This document shows, piece after piece, positions 8,179 to 16,936 of a DNA stretch of 64,000 nucleotides (the first letter of the stretch is position 1; the number at the start of each line of letters is the position of its first letter). Origin of the DNA: an uncultured Lachnospiraceae bacterium (lineage in GTDB: Bacteria; Bacillota; Clostridia; Lachnospirales; Lachnospiraceae); assembly GCA_910579735.1 (NCBI GenBank), contig CAJTUZ010000005.1, positions 123,868 through 187,867 on the forward strand. Reading direction: 5' to 3'. A program made the position numbers and the translations under genes. Under the pieces are notes generated by a model. That model ran no database searches. It was not told where the DNA came from and was given only the letters and a program-made list of their open reading frames with translations.

Positions 8179-9042
8179 ATGGGCATATATAAATCACAAG
8201 ACGGAAAAGAAGAGTCACTTGCGTTATATGACAAACAACTCTTAAAATTAAATATGCCGTTTTCGGATATTTATGTAAAAACATCATTTGGTAAAACTCA
8301 TTTGGTTGAGACCGGCAATAAAGCAGGAAAGCCATTGTTAGTGTTTCATGGCGGAAATGCTACAACTGCCTATAATCTATTGATGTGTCAATTCCTGTTA
8401 AATGATTTTCATATCTATGCAGTTGATACAATCGGACATCCCGGTAAAAGTGACGAAGTATGTTTATCACATAAAGGATATGAATATGGGAAGTGGGCAA
8501 GTGAAGTAATCGACAAAATCGGATATGATAGCATTGCCTGTTTGGGCGGTTCGTTTGGCGGCGGGATTTTAGCCAAACTGATGTGTATTGCTCCTTCGAA
8601 AATTGATAAAGCTGTTTTAATTGTTCCTGCGGGAATAAGTAATGCTGTCCCTGTTTCCTCTATAGCAATGCTGCTGCCGCTTCTACAATACAGAATTACA
8701 AAACGGGAAAAATATTTAGTGAAAACTGCCTTATATATGGCATTGCGTGAAGAAGTTCTTGATGAAGACACGATCAATATTTTGAAAAATAGTTTTGATA
8801 ATGTAAAAATCAAAGCCGCGATGCCGACAAATATTGAGAAGAAACGACTAAGCGGTTATTGTTCGCCCACATTAATCATTGCCAGTGAAAAGGACTGTCT
8901 TTTTCCTGCAAGAAAGGTTTTACGTCGGGCGGGGAAAATGATTTCAGACTGTCAGCTGGTTGAATTAAAAGAAAGTGGGCATATGCATATTTTACCGCAG
9001 GCGGAAAAAGAACGAATTGTGGAATTTTTAAGGAAAGACTGA
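8179..9042 (+). CDS. Alpha/beta hydrolase
   Basis: A 287-residue cytosolic hydrolase. Oxyanion-hole segment VFHGGNA, nucleophile elbow G-G-S125-F-G-G, acid D239 (ASEKDC) and histidine H268 (ESGHMH) give a complete triad in the right order. The frame is open further upstream, but this ATG is 28 bases after the preceding stop and begins where homologous hydrolases usually start, so the longer form was not chosen. The ribosome-binding site (AACAAGG) is weak, consistent with translational coupling to the P-loop gene. Confidence 0.85.
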   Translation: MGIYKSQDGKEESLALYDKQLLKLNMPFSDIYVKTSFGKTHLVETGNKAGKPLLVFHGGNATTAYNLLMCQFLLNDFHIYAVDTIGHPGKSDEVCLSHKGYEYGKWASEVIDKIGYDSIACLGGSFGGGILAKLMCIAPSKIDKAVLIVPAGISNAVPVSSIAMLLPLLQYRITKREKYLVKTALYMALREEVLDEDTINILKNSFDNVKIKAAMPTNIEKKRLSGYCSPTLIIASEKDCLFPARKVLRRAGKMISDCQLVELKESGHMHILPQAEKERIVEFLRKD

Positions 9043-9193
9043 TCTAGAATAATGTAGGCTGCAAATTCCGGATTGTAAGCTTTTTCCACAAGTTTCCTCT
9101 ATTTTCAAGAGAATTTCAAGTTTGTGTAAACTCAAAAACCGATATAAGACAGGGTAATGGTTACTTAAGGGGCGGATGTCGGATTTTCAGGCT

Positions 9194-9215
9194 CCGTCCC
9201 TTTGGGACGGTTCCT
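9194..9215. terminator. Bidirectional terminator between converging genes
   Basis: CCGTCCC-TTT-GGGACGG hairpin followed by TTCCTTT on the + strand, placed between the hydrolase ending at 9042 and the converging VOC gene ending at 9243. Confidence 0.65.
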
Positions 9216-9242
9216 TTACTGCATATTCATTTGATGCTTCTG

Positions 9243-9683
9243 TCATAGTTCTTCTGCATAGTTGCCTGTAATTTCGATAGGATTACCGTCAGGATCCATA
9301 AATGTAAAATACCAGTACGGCGAAAAAACATTTATAAATCGAATTTCGGTCATCTGCGCTGCAATCCCCAATTCCTTTATCCTATTGTATTCTGCCTTTA
9401 AATCTTCGACTCCTAAGTTAATAAATACCTTACGAGTATTTATACTATTCGCAATTTCGCTTTGGTTATCGTATATCTCCCAATACTCGCCTTTGGTTAC
9501 TACCTGATCAGGGTTTTCACTGTCATAATGACCATTCATGAGGCAGAGGTTAAGTCCCTGATTATGAAATTGGGCGAAACGCTTTCCGCTTGCAGCGCTC
9601 ACCTTCATATCAAATACCTTCTCATAAAAGGATACAGATTTATCAAAGTCCCTGACAATCAAATAAATTGAACCATATCGCAT
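9243..9683 (-). CDS. VOC (glyoxalase/bleomycin-resistance) superfamily protein
   Basis: A 146-residue single-domain protein of the vicinal oxygen chelate fold: two beta-alpha-beta-beta-beta modules, the first starting IYLIVRDFDKSVSFYEKVFDM and the second ending FTFMDPDGNPIEITG, the family's C-terminal signature with the metal-binding glutamate. The start is the ATG at 9683, eight bases after GGGAGGA; an upstream in-frame ATG was rejected because it lies before that site. The family includes drug-binding proteins and lyases. The substrate is unknown. Confidence 0.85.
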   Translation of the reverse strand: MRYGSIYLIVRDFDKSVSFYEKVFDMKVSAASGKRFAQFHNQGLNLCLMNGHYDSENPDQVVTKGEYWEIYDNQSEIANSINTRKVFINLGVEDLKAEYNRIKELGIAAQMTEIRFINVFSPYWYFTFMDPDGNPIEITGNYAEEL

Positions 9684-9839
9684 TGCTGTTCCTCCCTTAT
9701 TCAAATTCGTGCTTTATTGTCAATTCTAATATAGTATATCATAAACCGGTTATCTTGTATAACACGCAGAAGTGTTCAAAATAAGTATATGTACCTGCTC
9801 CTGGTATATAATAACTATAATAAAAGCTAACAACAATGA

Positions 9840-10886
9840 TTACTTTACTAAATCCCTTTGCAAATACTGATATAGATTTTTTTCCTGATGATATATGCCC
9901 ATAATCTCCTTCGACATTTTCCGCAATAAAGAAACATCGCCGCTAAGTGATAACTGCCATAAATCTTTGGCTATTTTATCCCATTGTTTTGCAACTTCTA
10001 AGAACTGTTTCCCTAACATGGCAATATTTTTATTATCCATTGTAACAGCGGCTTCGATTAGAAAATCTCCATACATTTTTCTAAAAATACCGCCGCCCGT
10101 GCCGCCGTCTTTGCTGATTTGAAAATAGTTTGTTGTGCCGGACAACTTCAACTTGTCAGGGCTAAACTTTTCCCACTTTAATATTTCGGCTGAGAATTTC
10201 AAAATACCGTTTACACCTAACAATTTGGCCGGGGGATTAAGCATGGTATCGCAAGTTTCCGCTATTGCCTGGGTTAAAATGCTTCTATCAATCTGCCTGT
10301 ATCCTTGAAAATCAATGAACAGATATTTGTTTTTGGCGGGAAAAGGTCTATGTGCGCTGCTGCGTGCCTGTTCCATTTCCTGATAACTGACTAAATGGTA
10401 ATCCTCTGCTATTTTTCCAAAAGGTGTTCTAATTGGATAATCGTGATTATCTCTGTCACTGATCCAAAACTGCTCCAAGTCATTGTCATATCCGAAAAGG
10501 ACAACAGCATGACCGCCAAAATGACTGTTTTTAGGCAATCCCAGATATGATAAATATGGCATATCCACATATATTAAAATGGGTTTATTCTGGTCTATCA
10601 TATCTTTTGATAGCTGATTGATTTTTTTATAGTCAGAACCAGACTTACATTGAATGGATATATTAAGCCGGTCTGCTAATTTTTTCTCAAAATCAAAAAC
10701 TTTTATTCTTCCATTTACCATAGGAGAAGAAGATTGGTTTAAATATAAAAAGGACAGTCCGGATGCCAAACCAAACATCATTTCTTCTGATAGCGTATAA
10801 CCATAATAAGAAAAAATCTGTTTCAATGAATTAGTAATGCAGTGCTTCCCGCCTTGTGGAATAAAATTTTTTACAACATTTTGCAT
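9840..10886 (-). CDS. BtrH N-terminal domain protein with DUF4872-like C-terminus
   Basis: A 348-residue soluble protein. The N-terminal part (about 1-190) contains PQGGKHCITNSLKQIF and later HFGGHAVVLFGYD and WISDRD, the Cys...His...Asp order of the papain/C39-like fold found in BtrH acyltransferases and relatives. The C-terminal part fits the DUF4872 region. BtrH itself moves an acyl group onto an antibiotic in butirosin synthesis, but no such cluster is present, so the reaction here is unknown. It follows a decayed MerR gene whose promoter region is intact, so the two were probably one unit. Confidence 0.75.
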   Translation of the reverse strand: MQNVVKNFIPQGGKHCITNSLKQIFSYYGYTLSEEMMFGLASGLSFLYLNQSSSPMVNGRIKVFDFEKKLADRLNISIQCKSGSDYKKINQLSKDMIDQNKPILIYVDMPYLSYLGLPKNSHFGGHAVVLFGYDNDLEQFWISDRDNHDYPIRTPFGKIAEDYHLVSYQEMEQARSSAHRPFPAKNKYLFIDFQGYRQIDRSILTQAIAETCDTMLNPPAKLLGVNGILKFSAEILKWEKFSPDKLKLSGTTNYFQISKDGGTGGGIFRKMYGDFLIEAAVTMDNKNIAMLGKQFLEVAKQWDKIAKDLWQLSLSGDVSLLRKMSKEIMGIYHQEKNLYQYLQRDLVK

Positions 10887-10903
10887 TTTGTAATCCTCTT
10901 TCT

Positions 10904-11382
10904 TTATAGGATTTTATAAGGAAATAGTATTTTTGTAACATAATTTTGGGGATTTCCTTTAAATATCATTCCGGGACTTTTCTCGTAAATCTCTCTGAAA
11001 GGTGTTATCACCGCTATATCATGTTCATTTACATAATCGAATAATGCTTTGTACGCCAAATATAACATTTCATAACTTCCATAATGTGTAGTACAAACAG
11101 CTTTTAGAGCAGGTAAATATTTGCAATTTTCTCTTGCAGAATATAAGTTAAATCTGCTTCATTATTTACCATTTCAAGCACTTCTTTAATTTCCGATATT
11201 GAAAAGTCCAAAGAGCGAAGAAGCCTGATTAGCTGCGCTTTTTTTAAATCATTCTCATCATAATACCGGTACAAAGTATTTTTATCGCGATATGACGGTT
11301 TGAGCATACCTTGTTTATCGTAGTAACGTAGTGCTTTAACAGTCAGACCGGATATTTTTGAAAACTGGCTTATCTGATACAT
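10904..11382 (-). pseudogene. MerR-family regulator with internal deletion and frameshift
   Basis: Starts at an ATG 7 bases after AAGGAG. Residues 1-90 are a normal MerR winged helix and the beginning of the coiled coil (QISQFSKISGLTVKALRYYD, then YRYYDENDLKKAQLIRLLRSL). After EKIAN the frame closes at 11104. Shifting frame there reads KYLPALKAVCTTHYGSYEML and continues to a stop at 10904, which is the second half of a GyrI-like effector-binding domain. The rest of the coiled coil and the first half of the effector domain are missing, so the gene has lost roughly a third of its length as well as its frame. Confidence 0.82.
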
Positions 11383-11402
11383 ATACAATCTCCTTGCTAA
11401 AA

Positions 11403-11434
11403 AGTATAAACTATCCCCTGTGGGGGAGAGTCAA
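11403..11434 (-). promoter_or_regulatory. MerR-type promoter/operator
   Basis: On the minus strand TTGACT and TATACT are separated by 20 bases, the long spacing that MerR proteins correct by DNA distortion. The spacer holds the imperfect dyad CTCCCCCACAGGGGATAG, like operators of drug-sensing MerR proteins. It would serve the decayed regulator and the BtrH-like gene. Confidence 0.75.
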
Positions 11435-11604
11435 GAGAAATTATATAGTATTTGCTGCGGCTGCTCAATGCCGTAAAGACAAATTTGAACAGGGGATGCG
11501 GCCTGCAGACATACGGATCTAAGCGTTCACCCCTGGTCAGGAGGCCGCGGCAAGGAATCTGGCAGGCCTGACGGGAAAAGATGCCTATCAGCCGGAAAGA
11601 ATGA

Positions 11605-11634
11605 TTGACAAATATACGCTGAAAGTGTTATTCT
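11605..11634 (+). promoter_or_regulatory. glnA promoter
   Basis: TTGACA, 18 bases, TATTCT, predicting a transcript start near 11641, only a few bases before the first of two terminator-like hairpins. Upstream (11440-11600) there is a stretch that reads like degraded coding sequence (see findings). Confidence 0.65.
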
Positions 11635-11644
11635 GTTACAGAAC

Positions 11645-11680
11645 AAAGGCGTTCTTATTGTACGATAAGAATGCCTTTTT
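11645..11680 (+). terminator. glnA leader hairpin 1, terminator-like
   Basis: A 14-bp stem (11645-11658 with 11665-11678, one G-T wobble) closed by the six-base loop TGTACG and followed by a short T-run. Placed at the very start of the leader it would stop transcription unless overridden. Confidence 0.7.
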
Positions 11681-11683
11681 GCG

Positions 11684-11707
11684 GTGTGCCTTACGGTGCA
11701 CGTTTTT
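11684..11707 (+). terminator. glnA leader hairpin 2, terminator-like
   Basis: GTGTGCC-TTAC-GGTGCAC followed by G and five T. Together with hairpin 1 it forms a tandem pair upstream of glnA, the general layout of leaders controlled by ANTAR antiterminator proteins. An ANTAR gene follows glnA. Confidence 0.65.
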
Positions 11708-11773
11708 AGGAATGACCTGGGAAGAATGACATATATTACTTTAAAACAATCCGCACAGTGGAGGAAAATGAAG

Positions 11774-13108
11774 ATGAGGAAAAATTATACGAAGCAGGAT
11801 GTCGTCCGGCTGATGCAGGAGGAAGACGTAGAGTTTATCCGTCTGCAGTTTACCGATATTTTCGGCAATCTGAAAAACGTGGCGGTTACGATCAGCCAGT
11901 TAGAAAAGGCGCTGGATAACCAGTGTATGTTTGATGGTTCTTCTATAGAAGGATTTGCAAGAATCGAGGAGTCCGATATGTATCTGCATCCGGATTTTGG
12001 TACATTTGAGATTTTTCCGTGGAGACCGCAGAACGGGAAAGTGGCAAGGCTGATCTGTGACGTATACAGACCGGACGGAGAACCCTTTGAAGGCGACCCG
12101 CGCTATATTTTGAAAAGGGCGATCAAGGAAGCGGCAGATTTGGGATATGTCTTTGAAGTTGGACCGGAGTGTGAATTTTTCCTGTTTAATACAGATGAGA
12201 ATGCAATGCCTACGACAAATACTCATGAACAGGCAGGGTATTTTGACTTGGGGCCGGTGGACTTCGGTGAGAACACGAGGCGCGATATGGTGTTGACATT
12301 AGAAGAAATGGGATTTGTTGTGGAAGCGTCCCATCATGAAGTGGCGCCGGCGCAGCATGAGATCGATTTTCAGTATGATGAGGCGCTTGCTACGGCGGAC
12401 AATATTATGACGTTTAAGCTGGCAGTCAAGACGATCGCCAAAAGGCACGGACTTCACGCAACTTTTATGCCCAAACCCAAATACGGTGTCAACGGTTCCG
12501 GTATGCATATCAATATGTCATTATCCAGAGACGGGCAAAATATATTTGCAGATGAAAGCGATAAGCTGGGACTCAGCAAAGAAGCCTATTATTTTATCGG
12601 CGGCATCATGAAGCACATGAAAGGCATGACGGCCATCACCAATCCGCTTGTGAATTCTTATAAGAGATTGGTGCCGGGGTATGAAGCGCCGGTTTATATT
12701 GCCTGGAGCGCAAAGAACAGGAGTCCGCTGATCAGGATTCCGGCTTCCCGCGGAAAAGGAACGAGAATCGAGCTGCGCTGTCCCGATCCTTCGGCTAATC
12801 CTTATCTTGCATTGGCAGTCTGTCTGCGTGCAGGACTGGATGGAATTAGCAGGCAGATCATGCCGCCGCAGAGTGTGGACTGTAATATTTTTGAAATGAG
12901 TGATGAGCAGAAAAAAGCATGCGGCATAGAAGAAATACCGGGGACATTGATTGAGGCAGTCTATGATATGGAAAAGGATGAACTGATTAGGGATGTGCTT
13001 GGGAGTCATACGTATGCGAAATATGTCAGCGCGAAAAAAGAAGAGTGGTACCGTTACCGTTCTCAGGTGACCGACTGGGAGATCAGGGAGTATCTGAATA
13101 ATTTTTGA
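11774..13108 (+). CDS. glnA: Type I glutamine synthetase
   Basis: Makes glutamine from glutamate, ammonia and ATP; a cytoplasmic dodecamer. It has 444 residues, the usual length of the short Firmicute GlnA-I alpha type. Signatures are the beta-grasp start (DIFGNLKNVAV), the active-site NGSGMHINMS, the ATP-binding GKGTRIELRCPDPSANPYLA, and a C-terminus ending in EWYRYRSQVTDWE. The adenylylation-loop insertion of long forms is absent. The ATG at 11774 is 9 bases after GTGGAGG; earlier in-frame starts overlap the leader hairpins and were not used. An ANTAR regulator gene lies 82 bases downstream. Confidence 0.96.
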   Translation: MRKNYTKQDVVRLMQEEDVEFIRLQFTDIFGNLKNVAVTISQLEKALDNQCMFDGSSIEGFARIEESDMYLHPDFGTFEIFPWRPQNGKVARLICDVYRPDGEPFEGDPRYILKRAIKEAADLGYVFEVGPECEFFLFNTDENAMPTTNTHEQAGYFDLGPVDFGENTRRDMVLTLEEMGFVVEASHHEVAPAQHEIDFQYDEALATADNIMTFKLAVKTIAKRHGLHATFMPKPKYGVNGSGMHINMSLSRDGQNIFADESDKLGLSKEAYYFIGGIMKHMKGMTAITNPLVNSYKRLVPGYEAPVYIAWSAKNRSPLIRIPASRGKGTRIELRCPDPSANPYLALAVCLRAGLDGISRQIMPPQSVDCNIFEMSDEQKKACGIEEIPGTLIEAVYDMEKDELIRDVLGSHTYAKYVSAKKEEWYRYRSQVTDWEIREYLNNF

Positions 13109-13190
13109 CGGCGGAACTTTTTTGTATGATAAACAGAAGATATCCATGCGATAAGATGAATGGGATATTTTGACGTGGGGAGGTGTACGT

Positions 13191-13739
13191 GTGATCAATA
13201 TCGTTGTAGCCCTGCCTAAAATAGAAGAAGCAAAAGGAATTCGCAGCATTCTCATAAAGAACGGATTTACGGCAGTCGTGGTATGCACAACGGGAGCACA
13301 GGCATTGAGCCAGGTTGACGAATGGAACGATGGTATTGTAATATGCAGCTACAAGCTTACAGATATGCTATATTCCGAATTACACGGGTGCCTCTCGGAT
13401 GGGATCGATATGCTGTTAATTGCATCCCGGAACGTTGTAAGCGATTGCGCGGACTACGGAATCGTAAGTCTGACGACACCGCTAAAAGTACATGATCTGC
13501 TTGACACGCTCGCAATGATGGCGCAGGCGCTCATGCGAAGACGAAGAAAGGCAAAACAAAAACCGAAAGTGCGCAGTGAGGAAGAGCTTGCTCTGTTAAA
13601 GGCGGCAAAAGAACTTTTAATGGAACGTAATCATATGACTGAAGAAGAGGCGCACCGCTATATTCAAAAATGCAGTATGGACAGCGGTACCGGCATGGTG
13701 GAAACGGCGCAGATGGTTTTGACGATGATGCGGGAGTGA
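13191..13739 (+). CDS. ANTAR-domain RNA-binding antitermination regulator
   Basis: A 182-residue regulator with a receiver-like N-terminal domain (1-125), a short basic linker (RRRRKAKQKPK) and a C-terminal ANTAR three-helix domain (about 130-182, ELALLKAAKELLMERNHMTEEEAHRYIQK). Where a true receiver has its phospho-accepting aspartate (VVLD), this reads IVICSYKLTDM, so the domain is probably not phosphorylated. The start is the GTG six bases after GGGGAGGT. Its position after glnA and the tandem hairpins in the glnA leader suggest it controls glnA by antitermination, which is an inference from the family. Confidence 0.88.
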   Translation: MINIVVALPKIEEAKGIRSILIKNGFTAVVVCTTGAQALSQVDEWNDGIVICSYKLTDMLYSELHGCLSDGIDMLLIASRNVVSDCADYGIVSLTTPLKVHDLLDTLAMMAQALMRRRRKAKQKPKVRSEEELALLKAAKELLMERNHMTEEEAHRYIQKCSMDSGTGMVETAQMVLTMMRE

Positions 13740-13789
13740 GAAAGCGCGCAGAATAAGTTGCTCGTAAAATTTGAGGAGAATACGGTATC

Positions 13790-14449
13790 ATGGATAAATA
13801 CGAGAATATTAAACAGAAATGGGACGAGATATTTAAAAATGACAATCTGCATATACCGCAGAGGAAAGAGAGCGGAAATGAGGCATTGGACAACGCGCTC
13901 TCCTGGCTGACGCAGGAGGCATCTTCCGTTATTGATTTTGGCTGCGCGAGTGGACATCTGCTGTTTCACTGCAGCCTGTATGGTACGAAAAAGCATATCG
14001 GGATCGATCTTTCTCCACAGGCGGTTGCAAACGCGCGGGAGATCGGGGAAAAGATACCCGACCGGCAGTTTACGTTTATCACAGGCGGCGTGGATGCTTT
14101 GGCGTCTGTAGAGTCCGCGTCCATGGACGCCGCGATTCTATCCAATATCATCGATAATCTGTATCCGGAAGATGCGCATTGTGTTTTGACACAGATCAAA
14201 AGGATCCTCAGGCCAAACGGCAGACTTATCGTAAAACTGAATCCGTTTATGACAGCGGAACAGATTGACGAATGGGGCGTAAAAGTGATAGAAGGCAATC
14301 TGCTTGATGATGGACTGGTTTTGTGGAACAATTCCACGAAAGAGTGGGACGAAATACTGTGTACTTATTTTAGCATCGACCGGTATCTGACAATCTACTA
14401 TAAAGAGTATGACCAGTACAATCGTTTATATCAACTGGTCAATACCTGA
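13790..14449 (+). CDS. Class I SAM-dependent methyltransferase
   Basis: A 219-residue soluble protein with the Rossmann methyltransferase motifs: motif I VIDFGCASGHLLFH (about 43-56), motif II acidic residue in HIGIDLSPQAV, motif IV-like DAAILSNIIDNLYPED, and post-motif ILRPNGRLIVKLNP. The class is clear; the methyl acceptor is not. The ATG follows GAGGAG at 10 bases. It may be cotranscribed with the ANTAR gene, 50 bases upstream. The downstream gap to dapF (about 250 bases) holds no clear feature besides AT-rich sequence and a weak GCGG/CCGC stem near 14453-14490. Confidence 0.85.
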   Translation: MDKYENIKQKWDEIFKNDNLHIPQRKESGNEALDNALSWLTQEASSVIDFGCASGHLLFHCSLYGTKKHIGIDLSPQAVANAREIGEKIPDRQFTFITGGVDALASVESASMDAAILSNIIDNLYPEDAHCVLTQIKRILRPNGRLIVKLNPFMTAEQIDEWGVKVIEGNLLDDGLVLWNNSTKEWDEILCTYFSIDRYLTIYYKEYDQYNRLYQLVNT

Positions 14450-14702
14450 ATCTGCGGAGAACCTTAATCAAGGAGCGTTCCCTCCAGCCGCATATCCTTT
14501 TTGTTAAAATAAAAATGACTTTGGAGCGCAGCATTTGCCGCATGTGATGGCTTTCATATGGAAAAGGCATTTTTTACATACTAATGCGCATATACTACGC
14601 TTTTTGTGTTTTGCCATATCCTGTATGATATCATTATCTACTGTAATCAAATCGGGCGGCGCGAAGCTGCCTGATCATCCAAAATAAAAAGGAGGCTGCT
14701 CT

Positions 14703-15569
14703 ATGAAATTTACCAAAATGCACGGATGCGGAAACGACTATATTTATATCAACGGCTTTACGGAAAATATTGCGCCAAAGGACAAACCTGATCTGGTGAG
14801 AAAAATCAGTGACAGGCACTTTGGAATCGGCGGTGATGGCGCGATTTTTATCAATCCTTCCGAGGAAGCGGATTTTGAAATGGAGATGTATAATGCGGAC
14901 GGCAGCAGGGCGGAGATGTGCGGAAACGGTATCCGCTGTGTAGCCAAATATGTTTATGACCATAAAATGACGGATCAGACAAAGATCAGCATTGTCAGCT
15001 GCGGACAGGTGAAATACCTGGAACTCTTTTTGCAGAATGAAAAAGTGGACACCGTCAAAGTCAATATGGGCTCTCCCGTGCTTGTGCCGGCGGAGATTCC
15101 GGTACTGGCAGAAGAGGGAAAAGAGCGGATCATAGCGGAGCCGGTCACGGTAGATGGAACGGAATATAAAATGACATGTGTGTCAATGGGGAATCCCCAC
15201 GCGGTCGTTTTTATGGATGATGTGGAGCGCCTTGCCATTGAAAAGATCGGACCGTATTTTGAGACACACGAGCGGTTCCCTAAAAGGATCAATACGGAGT
15301 TCGTGAAGGTATTGGACAGAAAGAACGTACAGATGCGCGTCTGGGAACGCGGAACCGGCGAGACGCTTGCCTGCGGAACCGGATGCTGTGCTACGGTGGT
15401 CGCATGTATATTAAATGGTTTGACGGATGAGACGGTTACTGTTAAACTATTAGGTGGCGAATTGCAGATTGCCTGGGACCGGACAGAGAATCTGGTTTAT
15501 ATGACAGGGCCTGCTAAGACCGTTTTTGAAGGAGAATATTGGGAGGACGAAACGATATGGTCAAAGTAA
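14703..15569 (+). CDS. dapF: Diaminopimelate epimerase
   Basis: Interconverts LL- and meso-diaminopimelate for lysine and peptidoglycan. It has 288 residues with the N-terminal MHGCGNDYIY motif, and both catalytic cysteines in context: C73 in AEMCGNGIRC and C224 in TLACGTGCCA. The ATG stands 9 bases after AAAAGGAGG. Its end overlaps the dapL start by 13 bases, showing translational coupling of the two consecutive lysine-pathway enzymes. Confidence 0.96.
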   Translation: MKFTKMHGCGNDYIYINGFTENIAPKDKPDLVRKISDRHFGIGGDGAIFINPSEEADFEMEMYNADGSRAEMCGNGIRCVAKYVYDHKMTDQTKISIVSCGQVKYLELFLQNEKVDTVKVNMGSPVLVPAEIPVLAEEGKERIIAEPVTVDGTEYKMTCVSMGNPHAVVFMDDVERLAIEKIGPYFETHERFPKRINTEFVKVLDRKNVQMRVWERGTGETLACGTGCCATVVACILNGLTDETVTVKLLGGELQIAWDRTENLVYMTGPAKTVFEGEYWEDETIWSK

Positions 15570-16768
15570 ATGACAACTATTTAAAATTACCGGGCAGTTA
15601 TCTTTTTTCCACGATTGCCAAAAAAGTAAATGCTTATACGGAAGCGAATCCGGATAAAAAGATTATCAGACTTGGGATCGGCGATGTGACACAGCCGCTT
15701 TCTCCCGCGGTTATAAGCGCGATGCATAAGGCGGTAGATGAAATGGCCGATGCAAAAACTTTTCACGGGTACGCGCCTGATCTGGGATATGAATTTTTAA
15801 GAAAGGCGATCTCGGACAATGATTATAAGGCAAGAGGCTGTCAGATCGAGGCGGATGAAATTTTTGTTTCCGATGGGGCCAAATGTGATTCCGGTAATAT
15901 TCAGGAAATTTTCAGTATCGATAATAAAATCGCAGTCTGTGATCCGGTTTATCCCGTGTATGTGGATACGAATGTTATGGCGGGAAGAACCGGCGTTTAC
16001 GAAGAATCGGGCAGCTGGAGCGATGTGATCTATATGCCCTGTACTGCAGATCATAATTTTGCGCCGGAACTGCCGGGAGAAGTGCCGGATCTGATCTATC
16101 TTTGCTTCCCGAACAATCCGACCGGTTCCACGATCACCAGAGCGCAGCTGCAGGAGTGGGTGGATTATGCAAATAAGAACGGTTCCGTGATCATTTATGA
16201 CGCGGCTTATGAAGCTTATATTTCGGAAGAGGATGTGCCGCATACGATCTATGAATGCGAAGGTGCAAGAACCTGTGCAATAGAGCTTCGTTCCTTTTCC
16301 AAAAATGCCGGATTTACGGGTGTGCGTCTTGGTTTTACGGTAATTCCGAAAGAATTGAAAATACAGGATGTGTCACTGCATTCCCTTTGGGCCAGACGGC
16401 ACGGAACGAAATATAACGGTGCACCGTATATTATTCAAAGGGCGGGAGAAGCCGTATACAGCGAAGCGGGTAAGAAAGAAACCAAAGAGTTGGTTGCCTA
16501 TTACATGAAAAACGCGGCTTATATATTGAACGGCCTAAAATCGGCAGGCTATACCGTATCGGGCGGTGTCAACGCACCTTACATCTGGTTAAAAGCGCCC
16601 AAAGGCATGACAAGCTGGGAGTTTTTCGATTATCTGCTGGAAAATGCCAATGTGGTCGGAACACCGGGTTCCGGATTCGGTCCGAGCGGGGAAACCTATT
16701 TCAGACTGACAGCATTTGGCAGTTATGAGAATACGGTAGAAGCCGTAGATCGCTTGACAAAATTGTGA
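15557..16768 (+). CDS. dapL: LL-diaminopimelate aminotransferase
   Basis: PLP enzyme that converts tetrahydrodipicolinate directly to LL-diaminopimelate, bypassing the succinylated or acetylated route. It has 403 residues, with the N-terminal signature NDNYLKLPGSYLFSTIAKKV and G-I-G-D-V-T. The substrate-binding CFPNNPTGSTITRAQL segment and the Schiff-base lysine in RSFSKNAGFTGVRLG (K249) are present. The ATG at 15557 is 11 bases after GGGAGG inside the 3' end of dapF; the slightly earlier in-frame start was rejected. A strong terminator follows. Confidence 0.95.
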   Translation: MVKVNDNYLKLPGSYLFSTIAKKVNAYTEANPDKKIIRLGIGDVTQPLSPAVISAMHKAVDEMADAKTFHGYAPDLGYEFLRKAISDNDYKARGCQIEADEIFVSDGAKCDSGNIQEIFSIDNKIAVCDPVYPVYVDTNVMAGRTGVYEESGSWSDVIYMPCTADHNFAPELPGEVPDLIYLCFPNNPTGSTITRAQLQEWVDYANKNGSVIIYDAAYEAYISEEDVPHTIYECEGARTCAIELRSFSKNAGFTGVRLGFTVIPKELKIQDVSLHSLWARRHGTKYNGAPYIIQRAGEAVYSEAGKKETKELVAYYMKNAAYILNGLKSAGYTVSGGVNAPYIWLKAPKGMTSWEFFDYLLENANVVGTPGSGFGPSGETYFRLTAFGSYENTVEAVDRLTKL

Positions 16769-16783
16769 TAAAATGTTACGATA

Positions 16784-16822
16784 TGTGAGGTTTTCCATAG
16801 AGGGAAACTTCACATTTTTTTA
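16784..16822 (+). terminator. Terminator of dapF-dapL
   Basis: TGTGAGGTTTTCC pairs with GGGAAACTTCACA (small bulge) around a short loop, followed by seven T. Confidence 0.85.
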
Positions 16823-16936
16823 TACAGAAAGGGACCGGGTAATGAAACCGGGCCATGAAAACAGGTAGAAAACGCGGGTATGGACAGCATGCTGTTCTGA
16901 TATGGATTAGACTGAAAGAAAGGTATCGTGATCATA

